NCBI GenBank assembly: GCA_937926145.1
Contig: CALANW010000151.1
Coordinates: forward strand, 1 to 64,000
Length of the DNA stretch: 64,000 nt
Source: an uncultured Ruminococcus sp.
Lineage (GTDB): Bacteria; Bacillota; Clostridia; Oscillospirales; Ruminococcaceae
Direction: 5' to 3'
The notes below the pieces were generated by a model, which did not search any database, was not told where the DNA came from, and worked only from the letters and a program-made list of their open reading frames with translations. A program made the position numbers and the translations under genes. Shown in pieces: positions 54,178-63,011 of the stretch. Position 1 is the first letter of the stretch; each line of letters begins with the position of its first letter.

Positions 54178-54807
54178 ATGCTCGATTTAACAGAAGGTCA
54201 GTTCGTCAGACACGTTATAATGCATCCGTTTGAAGGCTTTGAAGACCTTCGCTGGAAGAAAAAAGGCTCTATGAAGATTGCTTGGGTCATCGTTTTCCTC
54301 CTCTTTTTCCAGCAGGTCGCATACAGCAGACTTTACGGTTTCCAGTACTATTCGGATTATGACAAGATATTCAATATAGTCCCGTATATCTTCCGAAGCT
54401 TTATACTATTTTTAGTATGGGTTGTTGCCAACTGGGCAATGTGTACACTCTTCGCCGGAGAGGGCACAATGAAAAAGATCTTTATATACAGCGCCTACGC
54501 GTTAGTGCCGTATATATCGGGTTACCTCATCGGAACACTTCTTTCCCACGTTCTTATCAAGGACGAATACATCTTTATCCAGCTCTTTGAGATAGTGGGA
54601 TTCTGCTGGTCGTTCGTGCTTGTCATCTCAGCGATGAAAGCCGTCCACCAGTTCACGTTCGGAAAAACGATCGCACTGATATTGCTGACGATCGCCGCGA
54701 TGATAGCGATCCTGTTCCTGCTCGTTCTCGTGCTTACACTGTTCCAGCAGGTAATAATCTTCGTTCTGTCAATCTATACGGAGCTTTCGTATCGTTTCCG
54801 TGTATAG
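54178..54807 (+). CDS. Yip1-like polytopic membrane protein
   Basis: 209 residues with five membrane helices and an amphipathic N-terminus (HVIMHPFEGFEDLRWKKKGS) typical of bacterial Yip1-domain proteins. It starts at ATG 54178, about eight bases after GGGCGG and one base past the previous stop; the GTG at 54169 inside that gene is less likely. The family is of unknown function but recurs next to DUF5696 and sugar importer genes in Clostridia, as I recall; that co-occurrence should be checked. Confidence 0.75.
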   Translation: MLDLTEGQFVRHVIMHPFEGFEDLRWKKKGSMKIAWVIVFLLFFQQVAYSRLYGFQYYSDYDKIFNIVPYIFRSFILFLVWVVANWAMCTLFAGEGTMKKIFIYSAYALVPYISGYLIGTLLSHVLIKDEYIFIQLFEIVGFCWSFVLVISAMKAVHQFTFGKTIALILLTIAAMIAILFLLVLVLTLFQQVIIFVLSIYTELSYRFRV

Positions 54808-54835
54808 TATTTTAAATCGAAAAGTGGTGAAATAA

Positions 54836-57118
54836 ATGCGAATCAATATAAAGAAGATACTTGCCTGCGTTTGCTGCGCCGCAATGATGACTTCGATGTT
54901 CACGATACCTGCTTTCTCGGACGATGAGGGAACAGATGCCGCTGAAACAGAGGAGGCTGATGCAGAGGAAGCTCCCGCTGATGAGGACTATGTCCCCCGT
55001 ACAGAGGAAGAAGCTCTCGCAGCTGCCGAGCTTGTTACCGAAAACGACAAGCTTGCACTCTATGTCAACAAAAAAGAGGTAACTCTTGCACTCGTTGACA
55101 AGAACACAGGTGAGATCTGGTGGTCAAACCCCATCAACGCCGACGGTTCATCGGGTAAAAAGGCTCAGATACAGGAGCTTAAGGCAGGTATGGTGCTTAC
55201 ATACGGTGAACCTTCAAAGCGTAAAACTACGACTGCAAACAGCAAGGTAAAGGGCAAGGCTAAGGTAACTACATCAAACAGCGGAATAAAGATCACATAC
55301 ACCTTCAATTCCGCAAAGATCAAGATCCCCGTTACCTATACTCTTGAAGATGATTATCTGAAGCTTAGCGTTGACACCTCCGAGATCACCGAGGAGGACG
55401 GCGACAAGCTCACAACGAAGCTCTCGTTTATGACGACCTTCGGCGCTGCAACTACCGATGAGAACGGATACTTTGTTATCCCTGACGGCAGCGGCGCACT
55501 CATCAACTTCAACAACGGCAAAACAGGTCTTAAGACCTACTCGGGCAAGGTCTACGGCAGAGATATCACAGCCGTTCAGCAGACTGCTCCCGCAGTAACA
55601 CAGCAGGTCTACCTCCCGATGTACGGTATCGTCAAGGGCAACAGCGGTATGATGGTCGTTGCCGACAAGGGCGATACAGCCGCTACTATCAATGCTTACG
55701 TTTCCGGTCAGAACAAGACCGATTTCAACAGCTGCTACTTTGATTTCGAGATAAGAACAAGCGACGAATATCAGATGGGCGCAAGCAACGACAGCCCGCT
55801 CAAGGTATTCGAGAAGAGAGGTATCCTCGTTCCCGAACTCGAAGTTCGCTACTACCCCGTTTCAAAGACTGACAAGAGCGAGGTCGATTACGTTGACATC
55901 GCAGAGAAGTACAGAGATTACCTCACAGGCGACTACGGCGTAACGGTTTCCGATTCTGTTAAGGACGTTCCGCTCTACGTTGACTTTTACGGTGCAGTTC
56001 TTAAAAAGGAATCCGTCCTCGGTTTCCCTGTAACAATGCAGCATGCAGCTACAACGTTCGATCAGGCTAAGGATATCCTTTCAGAGCTTTCCGCTGACGG
56101 TGCAGACAATATCGTTGCTACATACAACGAGTGGACGACAGCCGATATCAAGGAAAAGGTTTCGGATAAAGCAAAGCCTGCTTCAAAGCTTGGCGGCAAG
56201 TCCGATTTCAACAGTCTTTTGAGCTTCGCTGAAAGCAACAACATCAGCATTTATCCGAATGTTCAGAACCTCACGTTCAAGACGGGCAACGGATACTGGA
56301 CGATAACCGATACGGCTATCAGAGTTTCAAACGCTTATTCCAAGCAGTTCACTTATGACCCTGCTTACGGAATCGAAAACAAATTCTACAAGGCAATGTC
56401 GCTCCTCGCTCCCGAGGCCTACACAAAGATGTTTGACAACCTTGCAAAGAGCTACAGCAAATACGGCCTTAACAATATCGCAGTCGGAACTGCTTCGACA
56501 GTTATCTACGGCGACTACGGCAAAAAGGCTACGTCAAGAGAAATGATGAAGACCATGGTCCAGGAGGGCTATCAGAAGCTCAACGATCAGGTCGGTTCAG
56601 TCCTCGCAGACGGCGCAAATGCTTATGTTCTTCCCTATGTTGACAGGATCACCGATGTTCCGCTCAATTCCAGCAAATTTGACGTTTTCGATGCTGAGAT
56701 ACCGCTCTATCAGATCGTTATGCATGGCATCAAGTCTTACTCAACACCTGCTGTAAACGGTCAGGCTGAGATCGGCGAAGTTATCCTCTCCGCAGTTGCG
56801 GCAGGCAGCTCGCTCAACTTCGACCTTATGGCTGAAGAAGCTAACGAGCTCAAGGATACACGCTACGATGCTTACTACTACGCAGACGCTGATTACTGGA
56901 AAGAAGATGCTGCAAGCGTTTATAAGTTCGTTAAGGAGATACTTTCCGATGTTTCTTCGGAAACTATCACAGGCTACGAGATGCTTGCAAACGGAAACAC
57001 CGAAACTACCTATTCAAACGGTACTAAGATCACAGTAAACTATACAGACAAGACTGTTACCAAGGGCAGCACCACTTACAGTCTGTACGATTACATCGGG
57101 AAGGAGGTCATAGGATAA
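54836..57118 (+). CDS. Secreted DUF5696-like protein
   Basis: 760 residues. Signal peptide cut near AFS/DD, an acidic linker (EETEEADAEEAPADED-like), and a beta-rich region with NDKLALYVNKKEVTLALVDKNTGEIWWSNP and VIPDGSGALINFNNGK. A barrel-like half follows (VPLYVDFYGAVLKKESVLGFPVTMQ, DGADNIVATYNEWTTADIK, YGLNNIAVGTASTVIYGDYGK). The layout resembles glycoside-hydrolase-like barrels, but no catalytic pair can be assigned. No membrane anchor is seen. The stop is one base before the next permease start. Confidence 0.72.
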   Translation: MRINIKKILACVCCAAMMTSMFTIPAFSDDEGTDAAETEEADAEEAPADEDYVPRTEEEALAAAELVTENDKLALYVNKKEVTLALVDKNTGEIWWSNPINADGSSGKKAQIQELKAGMVLTYGEPSKRKTTTANSKVKGKAKVTTSNSGIKITYTFNSAKIKIPVTYTLEDDYLKLSVDTSEITEEDGDKLTTKLSFMTTFGAATTDENGYFVIPDGSGALINFNNGKTGLKTYSGKVYGRDITAVQQTAPAVTQQVYLPMYGIVKGNSGMMVVADKGDTAATINAYVSGQNKTDFNSCYFDFEIRTSDEYQMGASNDSPLKVFEKRGILVPELEVRYYPVSKTDKSEVDYVDIAEKYRDYLTGDYGVTVSDSVKDVPLYVDFYGAVLKKESVLGFPVTMQHAATTFDQAKDILSELSADGADNIVATYNEWTTADIKEKVSDKAKPASKLGGKSDFNSLLSFAESNNISIYPNVQNLTFKTGNGYWTITDTAIRVSNAYSKQFTYDPAYGIENKFYKAMSLLAPEAYTKMFDNLAKSYSKYGLNNIAVGTASTVIYGDYGKKATSREMMKTMVQEGYQKLNDQVGSVLADGANAYVLPYVDRITDVPLNSSKFDVFDAEIPLYQIVMHGIKSYSTPAVNGQAEIGEVILSAVAAGSSLNFDLMAEEANELKDTRYDAYYYADADYWKEDAASVYKFVKEILSDVSSETITGYEMLANGNTETTYSNGTKITVNYTDKTVTKGSTTYSLYDYIGKEVIG

Positions 57119-57119
57119 A

Positions 57120-58016
57120 ATGAAACACAGACTATCCTATGAAAAGAAGAAAGGGCTTTACGGCTACGGATTTATCGCTCTTTGGTTTATCGGCGCTCTG
57201 ATGTTCTTCATCATACCCGTATGCAAATCGTTCTTCTATTCATTCAATGACGTCAGCCCGGAAACAGGCTATCTCGCAAGAAGCTGGGTGGGCATCGCAA
57301 ACTACAAGAGAGCGTTCATGACCGACCCAACGTTCAGACAGTATCTTGTAAGCGCTTTGAAGGATATGGCGCTCAACCTTCCTATCATCGTTGTATTCTC
57401 GATGTTCGTTGCGATCATCATCAACCAGAAGTTCAGAGGCAGAGGCTTCGCAAGAGCAGTATTCTTCCTCCCTGTTATCATCGCAACAGGCCCTGTATAT
57501 GCTATCATCACAGGCGACCTTAACACAAACGGAAACAACAGCGCTGAACAGTTCTCCACAATGTTCGAGGCTGACATGGTTGACCAGCTCCTCGAATTCG
57601 TCGGAATTTACGGCTTCGGTACGCAGTTCACCGAAATGCTGACAACGGTAACATCGGATATCCTCAACCTCGTTTGGAAGTGCGGTATCCAGATCATTAT
57701 CTTCCTCTCAGCACTTCAGGGTATCCCGACTTCCGCTAAGGAAGCAGCCGCTATCGAAGGCGCAACAGCTTGGGAATTCTTCTGGAAGATCACTCTTCCT
57801 TACGTTTCCCCGATGATCCTTGTAAATATCGTTTATACCGTTATCGACTCCTTCACCGACCCGACCAACGAAGTTATGGCGCGTGTGCTCGAAGTACAGC
57901 GTGACTGGCAGTACGGTTACTCGGCATCAATGGCGTGGAGCTATTTCGGAATAATTCTTATTGCTCTCGGAATCATCTTCGCAATCATGAATAAGCTCGT
58001 TTGGTACGATGATTAA
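57120..58016 (+). CDS. Sugar ABC importer permease (MalF/UgpA type), pair 2
   Basis: 298 residues, six helices, EAA loop KEAAAIEGATAWEFFWKITLPYVSP. A loop of about 45 residues with GDLNTNGNNSAEQFSTMFEAD lies between helices 3 and 4 on the outside and is longer than usual. It follows the DUF5696-like gene by one base, with GGGAAGGAGG just upstream. Confidence 0.9.
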   Translation: MKHRLSYEKKKGLYGYGFIALWFIGALMFFIIPVCKSFFYSFNDVSPETGYLARSWVGIANYKRAFMTDPTFRQYLVSALKDMALNLPIIVVFSMFVAIIINQKFRGRGFARAVFFLPVIIATGPVYAIITGDLNTNGNNSAEQFSTMFEADMVDQLLEFVGIYGFGTQFTEMLTTVTSDILNLVWKCGIQIIIFLSALQGIPTSAKEAAAIEGATAWEFFWKITLPYVSPMILVNIVYTVIDSFTDPTNEVMARVLEVQRDWQYGYSASMAWSYFGIILIALGIIFAIMNKLVWYDD

Positions 58017-58029
58017 GGAGGCGGAATAA

Positions 58030-59091
58030 TTGGCAAGTTTAGCAAAACGCTCCGGCGGATCGTCCGAGCAGAAAACAATCAAAGAACCTAAAATGTCCAG
58101 AAAGGAGAAAAGGGAGCGCTTCAAAAAGCGTCTTGAATCCCTTACTCCAGAGGAACAGAAATACTTAAAGAGAAAAAGAGCATTTGATGCAGTATGGCCT
58201 ATCGCAAGAGGACTTATCGTATTCGGTCTTTGCTTCATCATCATCTATCCGCTTCTCTTCATGGTTTCCGCAGCATTCCGTCCCCGTGCTGAAATGAACG
58301 ACCCGACAATAATGTGGATCCCGAAGCACTTTATCCTTTCCAACATCGTTGATGCTTGGAAAGCAATGGATTTCGGCAACACGCTCGTTAATACTCTTGT
58401 ACTTAACATCGGCTGTTCGATACTTCAGGTACTTACCTGCGCACTTACAGGCTACGGCTTCGCACGATTCAAGTTCAAGGGCAAGAACATACTCTTCTTC
58501 ATCGTAATACTTATGATCCTCGTGCCTTCACAGATCATTCTTATTCCGCAGTATATGTTCTTCCGTTACTTCAACCCACTCGGAATTTATCATGCGATCA
58601 CAGGAAACTACATCAACTTCATCAACACCGGCGTTACAATGTATCTCCCCGCACTCACAGCGAACGGTATCCGTGCAGGTCTTTTCATATTCCTGTTCAG
58701 ACAGTCGTTCAGAGGACTTCCTAAGGAACTCGAAGACGCAGCATACCTCGACGGATGCTCGCCTTTCAGAACCTTCGTTCAGGTAATGGTTCCTAACGCA
58801 GGCTCTACATTCCTTACAGTATTCCTCCTTTCAGTTGTTTGGTACTGGAATGATTACTATGTTTCCACATCGTTCTTCACCGACAACAAGACTATCGCAC
58901 TTATGCTTAAGAACCTCGATGCAAACCTCACAAGACTTATCTTCGGCAATGAAACGCCGAATGTCCGTGAGCTTATCGTATGGATGGAAGCAGGATGCCT
59001 TATCTCTATCCTGCCAATGCTTATCCTCTATATCTGCTTGCAGAAAAACTTCACAGAAGGTATTGCACGTTCGGGTCTTACAGGTATGTAA
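58030..59091 (+). CDS. Sugar ABC importer permease (MalG/UgpE type), pair 2
   Basis: 353 residues. A long basic N-terminus (about 55 residues, KMSRKEKRERFKKRLESL) precedes six helices. EAA loop: LEDAAYLDGCSPFRTFVQVMVPNAGS. The start is TTG 58030 with GGAGGCGG five bases upstream. It ends the operon; a terminator follows 18 bases after the stop. Confidence 0.9.
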   Translation: MASLAKRSGGSSEQKTIKEPKMSRKEKRERFKKRLESLTPEEQKYLKRKRAFDAVWPIARGLIVFGLCFIIIYPLLFMVSAAFRPRAEMNDPTIMWIPKHFILSNIVDAWKAMDFGNTLVNTLVLNIGCSILQVLTCALTGYGFARFKFKGKNILFFIVILMILVPSQIILIPQYMFFRYFNPLGIYHAITGNYINFINTGVTMYLPALTANGIRAGLFIFLFRQSFRGLPKELEDAAYLDGCSPFRTFVQVMVPNAGSTFLTVFLLSVVWYWNDYYVSTSFFTDNKTIALMLKNLDANLTRLIFGNETPNVRELIVWMEAGCLISILPMLILYICLQKNFTEGIARSGLTGM

Positions 59092-59108
59092 TTCACCAAA
59101 AGCAATTC

Positions 59109-59145
59109 AAAACCGCTCTCGGGTCTTCCTAGGGCGGTTTTTGTA
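59109..59145 (+). terminator. Terminator of the transporter operon
   Basis: AAAACCGCTCT (59109-59119) / AGGGCGGTTTT (59131-59141) with one G-U pair, then TTGTATTTGT. Confidence 0.85.
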
Positions 59146-59172
59146 TTTGTACAAAAATCAAAGCGGTGAAGC

Positions 59173-59201
59173 TTGTTTTTTTGTGGAAAGTATGTTATAA
59201 T
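59173..59201 (+). promoter_or_regulatory. Promoter of the GH95 gene
   Basis: TTGTTT (59173-59178), 17-base spacer, TATAAT (59196-59201) with an extended TGT in front. The leader runs to CGGAGGA ahead of ATG 59248. Confidence 0.7.
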
Positions 59202-59247
59202 TTGATTAAAATAACCCCGCCTTGCTCGGGACACATCGGAGGATATT

Positions 59248-61521
59248 ATGAAGAAATTTTCGGAATTATTATGGTATAAAGCACCTGCCGCAAACTGGGA
59301 CGAGGCTCTGCCTGTCGGAAACGGCCGTATCGGCGGTATGATATTCGGCAGAACAGAAGATGAACTTATCCAGATGAACGAGGACAGCGTTTGGTCGGGC
59401 GGCTTCCGCTACAGAAACAACCCAAAGGCGAAAGAAAACCTCGGAAAGATACGCAAGCTTATCGCAGACGGCAGAATAACCGAAGCGCAGAAGCTTTGCG
59501 AGGACGCTTTTTACGGCAGGAACGAGCAGCAGCGCCATTATCACCCTATGGGCGACCTGCATATCCTCCAAAGCGGCTGCGAAAATGCCGAAAACTACAA
59601 GAGAAGCCTTGATATTTCCACAGCAGTCGCAAAAACCGAGTGGACAAGCGGCGGAGTGGACTTTTCCCGTGAGATCTTCGTTTCCGCTCCCGATAATGTT
59701 ATGGTTATCCACTTCACGGCGAGCGAAAAGGCGAAAATAACCTTTGAAGCTTTCATCGACGGCTCAGATGACGACTATGACAAGAACGAAGCCTACGATG
59801 CCTCGACCCTGCTCTTCACAGTTACGGACGGAATACCCTACGCAACGGCGGTAACAATAAAAACTGTCGGCGGCAGCGGAGAAACGGACGCTACAAGGAT
59901 AAGAGTAAACGGTGCGGACGAAGCGACTATAACAATAGCCTGCCGAACGGCTTTCCGCACGGGTAATTACGAAAAACAGGCTCTGAACGAAGCCAAGACC
60001 GCACAGCGCAAGTCTTATGAAACGCTTCTCGAACGCCATATCAGTGACTATAAAAAGCTTTATGACCGTGTCAACTTTGAGCTTTGCGACAACAGCGGCG
60101 GAAATTCAGCTCTGCCGACGAATGAAAGACTTGAAAAGTTCAAAAACGGCGGAAATGACAACAAGCTTGCCGAGATGTACTTCAATTTTTCGCGCTATCT
60201 TATGATAAGCGGTTCCCGTGAGGGTACGCTTCCGCTCAATCTTCAGGGAATATGGAACAAGGATATGTGGCCTGCATGGGGCGGAAAATACACAATCAAC
60301 ATCAACACCGAAATGAACTATTGGGGCGCAGAGATACAAAATCTCCCCGAGTGCCACACGCCGCTTTTCGACCACATTGAGCGAATGAGGGAGAATGGCA
60401 GAATAACCGCCCGTGAAATGTACGGCTGTAAGGGAATGGTCTGCCACCACAACACCGATATCTGGGGCGACACAGCTCCGCAGGACAGGTGGATGCCTGC
60501 AACGGTATGGCCGATGGGTCTTGCGTGGTTATGTTTGCACATCTACGAACACTACAAATTTACTCAGGATAAGGATTTTCTTGCCGATAAGTACGATACG
60601 CTTAAAGAAGCCGCTGAATTCTTCGAGGATTACCTCATCGAGAACGACAAGGGTCAGCTTGTGACAAGTCCCTCGACTTCGCCCGAGAATACATACCTAA
60701 CCAAGACGGGCGAGCAGGGTTCACTCTGTCAAGGTCCGTCAATGGACAGTCAGATACTTTACAGCCTTTTCACGGCAGTTGCGGAAAGTGCCGATATACT
60801 CGGCATCGACAAGGGTTATGCCGAAACTATGCGAAATCTTCGTTCCCGTCTGCCAAAGCCTGAGATAGGCAAGTATGGCCAGATAATGGAATGGGCAGAG
60901 GATTATGACGAGGTAGAACCCGGACACCGCCATATCTCGCAGCTTTTCGCGCTCTATCCTGCCGATATGATATCGCTCCGCAAAACGCCTGAGCTTGCAA
61001 AGGCTGCAACGGCAACGCTCGACCGCAGACTTTCCCACGGCGGCGGTCACACGGGCTGGTCAAGAGCGTGGATAATCAATATGTGGGCAAGGCTCGGCAG
61101 AGGCGAAAAGGTCGGCGAAAATGTCCGCGCGCTCCTCTCGAACTCGACCTCGATAAATATGTTTGATATGCACCCGCCGTTCCAGATAGACGGCAATTTC
61201 GGCGGCGGCGCTGGCATTGCCGAAGCGCTCGTCCAGAGCCACAGCGGCGAGATAAATGTTCTTCCTGCGCTCCCCGAGGAGTGGGCAAGCGGTTCTCTCA
61301 GTGGTGTAAGAGCAAGGGGCGGCTTTGAACTTGACTTTGAATGGGAAAGCGGCAGGATAACAAAGCTTTCCGTGACTTCGCTCAGCGAAAATTCTTGCAC
61401 GATTGTCGGCAATGGCATCAAAGTCATATGTGACGGCAATAATGTCAATGTTACGGAAAAGGACGGCGCTGCTTCATTTGCAACGGAGAAGGGAAAGACA
61501 TACGGTGTTGCATTTTGCTAA
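59248..61521 (+). CDS. Intracellular glycoside hydrolase family 95 (alpha-L-fucosidase/alpha-L-galactosidase type)
   Basis: 757 residues with no signal peptide, so it acts on imported sugars. The N-terminal beta domain has the family opening LWYKAPAANWDEALPVGNGRIGGM and NEDSVWSGG. The (alpha/alpha)6 barrel has INTEMNYWGAEIQNLPEC, MVCHHNTDIWGDTAP (the Asn/Asp cluster that activates water) and SPSTSPENTY with the likely acid Glu. Known members release terminal fucose or L-galactose from xyloglucan, mucin or milk-type glycans. Specificity cannot be read from sequence alone. Confidence 0.9.
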   Translation: MKKFSELLWYKAPAANWDEALPVGNGRIGGMIFGRTEDELIQMNEDSVWSGGFRYRNNPKAKENLGKIRKLIADGRITEAQKLCEDAFYGRNEQQRHYHPMGDLHILQSGCENAENYKRSLDISTAVAKTEWTSGGVDFSREIFVSAPDNVMVIHFTASEKAKITFEAFIDGSDDDYDKNEAYDASTLLFTVTDGIPYATAVTIKTVGGSGETDATRIRVNGADEATITIACRTAFRTGNYEKQALNEAKTAQRKSYETLLERHISDYKKLYDRVNFELCDNSGGNSALPTNERLEKFKNGGNDNKLAEMYFNFSRYLMISGSREGTLPLNLQGIWNKDMWPAWGGKYTININTEMNYWGAEIQNLPECHTPLFDHIERMRENGRITAREMYGCKGMVCHHNTDIWGDTAPQDRWMPATVWPMGLAWLCLHIYEHYKFTQDKDFLADKYDTLKEAAEFFEDYLIENDKGQLVTSPSTSPENTYLTKTGEQGSLCQGPSMDSQILYSLFTAVAESADILGIDKGYAETMRNLRSRLPKPEIGKYGQIMEWAEDYDEVEPGHRHISQLFALYPADMISLRKTPELAKAATATLDRRLSHGGGHTGWSRAWIINMWARLGRGEKVGENVRALLSNSTSINMFDMHPPFQIDGNFGGGAGIAEALVQSHSGEINVLPALPEEWASGSLSGVRARGGFELDFEWESGRITKLSVTSLSENSCTIVGNGIKVICDGNNVNVTEKDGAASFATEKGKTYGVAFC

Positions 61522-61535
61522 AATTGTGGTATAAT
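61508..61535 (+). promoter_or_regulatory. Promoter of the Rpn-type nuclease gene
   Basis: TTGCAT (61508-61513, overlapping the end of the GH95 gene), 16-base spacer, TATAAT (61530-61535) with an extended TGG. AAAGGAGG follows before ATG 61563. Confidence 0.6.
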
Positions 61536-61562
61536 ATGATCAGATAAAAGGAGGGAAAGCCG

Positions 61563-62429
61563 ATGGCACGAAATGTAATTTCAGCTAAGCTTGATATAAT
61601 CTTCAAAAAAATATTTACGGAAAATGAGGATATGCTTCATTCTTTTGTTGCAAGTATGCTTGAAATTCCGCAGGAACGCATCAAAGAGATCAAAATAACA
61701 AACCCCGAACTTCCACCCGAAACCCTTGCAGGAAAGTTCAGCCGCCTTGACCTTAGCCTTAAAGTGGACGACAAGCTTGTTAATGTCGAGATACAGGTCA
61801 AAAACGATGCGGATTGCCGTGACAGAACGCTTTTCTACTGGGCAAAGCTGTATTCTTCAGAGCTGAAAAGCGGCGAGGACTACAGCGAGTTAAAACAGAC
61901 CATTACAATAAATATCATCAACTTTAATATGTTCAATACAGCCGATTATCATACCGAGGTCGCCGCAATGATAAAAGGCACGGGAGAGGTCTTTTCCGAC
62001 AAGTTCAGCATACACTTCTTTGAGCTGAAAAAGGTCGGCAGAAAGCCAAACCCCGATAACAGCCGTGAGCTGTGGCTGCAGTTTATAAACGCAGACAGTG
62101 AGGAGGATTTTGAGATGATCAGTCAGACTAATGTTCCTATTATGAAAAAAGCTGTAAATGTTATCTATGATATGTCCGAAGACACAAAAATAAGAGAGAT
62201 CGCCCGTCTGCGCGAAAAAGCACTCCACGATGAAGCGTCAGCACTCAAAAATGCCAAGGCTGAGGGCAAAGAAGAGGGAAGAGCAGAAGGAATAAAAGTT
62301 GGTATGGTTAAGGGCAGAGCGGAAGGCGAGGCAAATGGTATTGCTAAGGAAAAAGCCAGTGTTATAAGCAAAATGAGAGCTAACGGCTTTACCGATGAAC
62401 AAATCAGAAAAATATATCCGGAGAGTTGA
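61563..62429 (+). CDS. Rpn/PD-(D/E)XK family recombination-promoting nuclease
   Basis: 288 residues. N-terminal ISAKLDIIFKKIFTENEDML and the nuclease core RLDLSLKVDDKLVNVEIQV (metal Asp, then Glu-X-Gln in place of the common Glu-X-Lys) match the Rpn or TIGR01784 group. A polar helical tail from about residue 205 is rich in Ala, Lys, Glu and Gly repeats (EGKEEGRAEGIKVG) and ends MRANGFTDEQIRKIY. These proteins are scattered and often near mobile DNA; in E. coli they promote RecA-independent recombination. The tail is duplicated in the next gene. Confidence 0.85.
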   Translation: MARNVISAKLDIIFKKIFTENEDMLHSFVASMLEIPQERIKEIKITNPELPPETLAGKFSRLDLSLKVDDKLVNVEIQVKNDADCRDRTLFYWAKLYSSELKSGEDYSELKQTITINIINFNMFNTADYHTEVAAMIKGTGEVFSDKFSIHFFELKKVGRKPNPDNSRELWLQFINADSEEDFEMISQTNVPIMKKAVNVIYDMSEDTKIREIARLREKALHDEASALKNAKAEGKEEGRAEGIKVGMVKGRAEGEANGIAKEKASVISKMRANGFTDEQIRKIYPES

Positions 62430-62431
62430 GT

Positions 62432-62644
62432 ATGGTAAAAATCACTTATGATACATCGGAGGAAACAAGGATAAAAGAGATCGCCCGTTTGCGTGAAAAG
62501 GCTTTGCATGATGAAGCGTCAGCACTGAAACACGCAAGGGAAGAAGGCAGAACTAAAGGCAGAGCAGAGGAAAGAGCAAATGCTATAAGCAGAATGAGAG
62601 CCAACGGTTTTACCGAGGAGCAGATCAAGGCGGTTTTCGGCTAA
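62432..62644 (+). pseudogene. C-terminal fragment of a second Rpn-type gene
   Basis: 70 codons from ATG 62432 encode VKITYDTSEETRIKEIARLR and then EKALHDEASALKHAREEG, ending MRANGFTEEQIKAVFG. This matches residues about 207 to the end of the preceding Rpn protein, without the nuclease domain. It starts three bases after that stop. It is the stub of a tandem duplicate, or a stand-alone tail protein; conserved sequence and an open frame leave the second option possible. Confidence 0.65.
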
Positions 62645-62669
62645 GACATAATTGAAAGGAGATCACACT

Positions 62670-62870
62670 ATGAGCAATGACAAAAGATTCATTAAAGTTT
62701 ATTCCAAGGGTGCAATGGAGGGCTGCGAGATATGGGTGGACACCGAAACGGGCGTGAACTATTTCTACCATTTCTCGGGCTATTCGGGCGGACTGACTCC
62801 GCTCCTTGACAGTGACGGCAAGCCTATCGTAAGTTCCCGTTCGGAGATAGACGCACTCTTAGGCAGGTAA
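62670..62870 (+). CDS. Small DUF6440-like protein
   Basis: 66 residues from ATG 62670 with GAAAGGAG nine bases upstream; the frame open to 62652 lies over that site. RFIKVYSKGAMEGCEIWVDTE and YFYHFSGYSGGLTPLLDSDG are characteristic of DUF6440, a small domain common in Firmicutes and of unknown role. Cytoplasmic, no membrane segment. Confidence 0.8.
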   Translation: MSNDKRFIKVYSKGAMEGCEIWVDTETGVNYFYHFSGYSGGLTPLLDSDGKPIVSSRSEIDALLGR

Positions 62871-62926
62871 ATCGTTTACAATTCTAAACATTTTATGACT
62901 TATACCTTTAAGTCTGAAAATTACAG

Positions 62927-62955
62927 TTGATTTTTCTTTTTAAATATTGTATAAT
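62927..62955 (+). promoter_or_regulatory. Promoter of the GH130 phosphorylase gene
   Basis: TTGATT (62927-62932), 17-base spacer, TATAAT (62950-62955). A leader of about 50 bases leads to AAAGGCGG and ATG 63012. Confidence 0.7.
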
Positions 62956-63011
62956 AAAAAAGACTTAGGTTGTCAAAACAATAACAACAATAACGAAAGG
63001 CGGTCAAACCA

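Noticed and set aside
61563..62644. Rpn-type genes as part of an insertion sequence
   Set aside because: No terminal inverted repeats or target duplications were seen around them.
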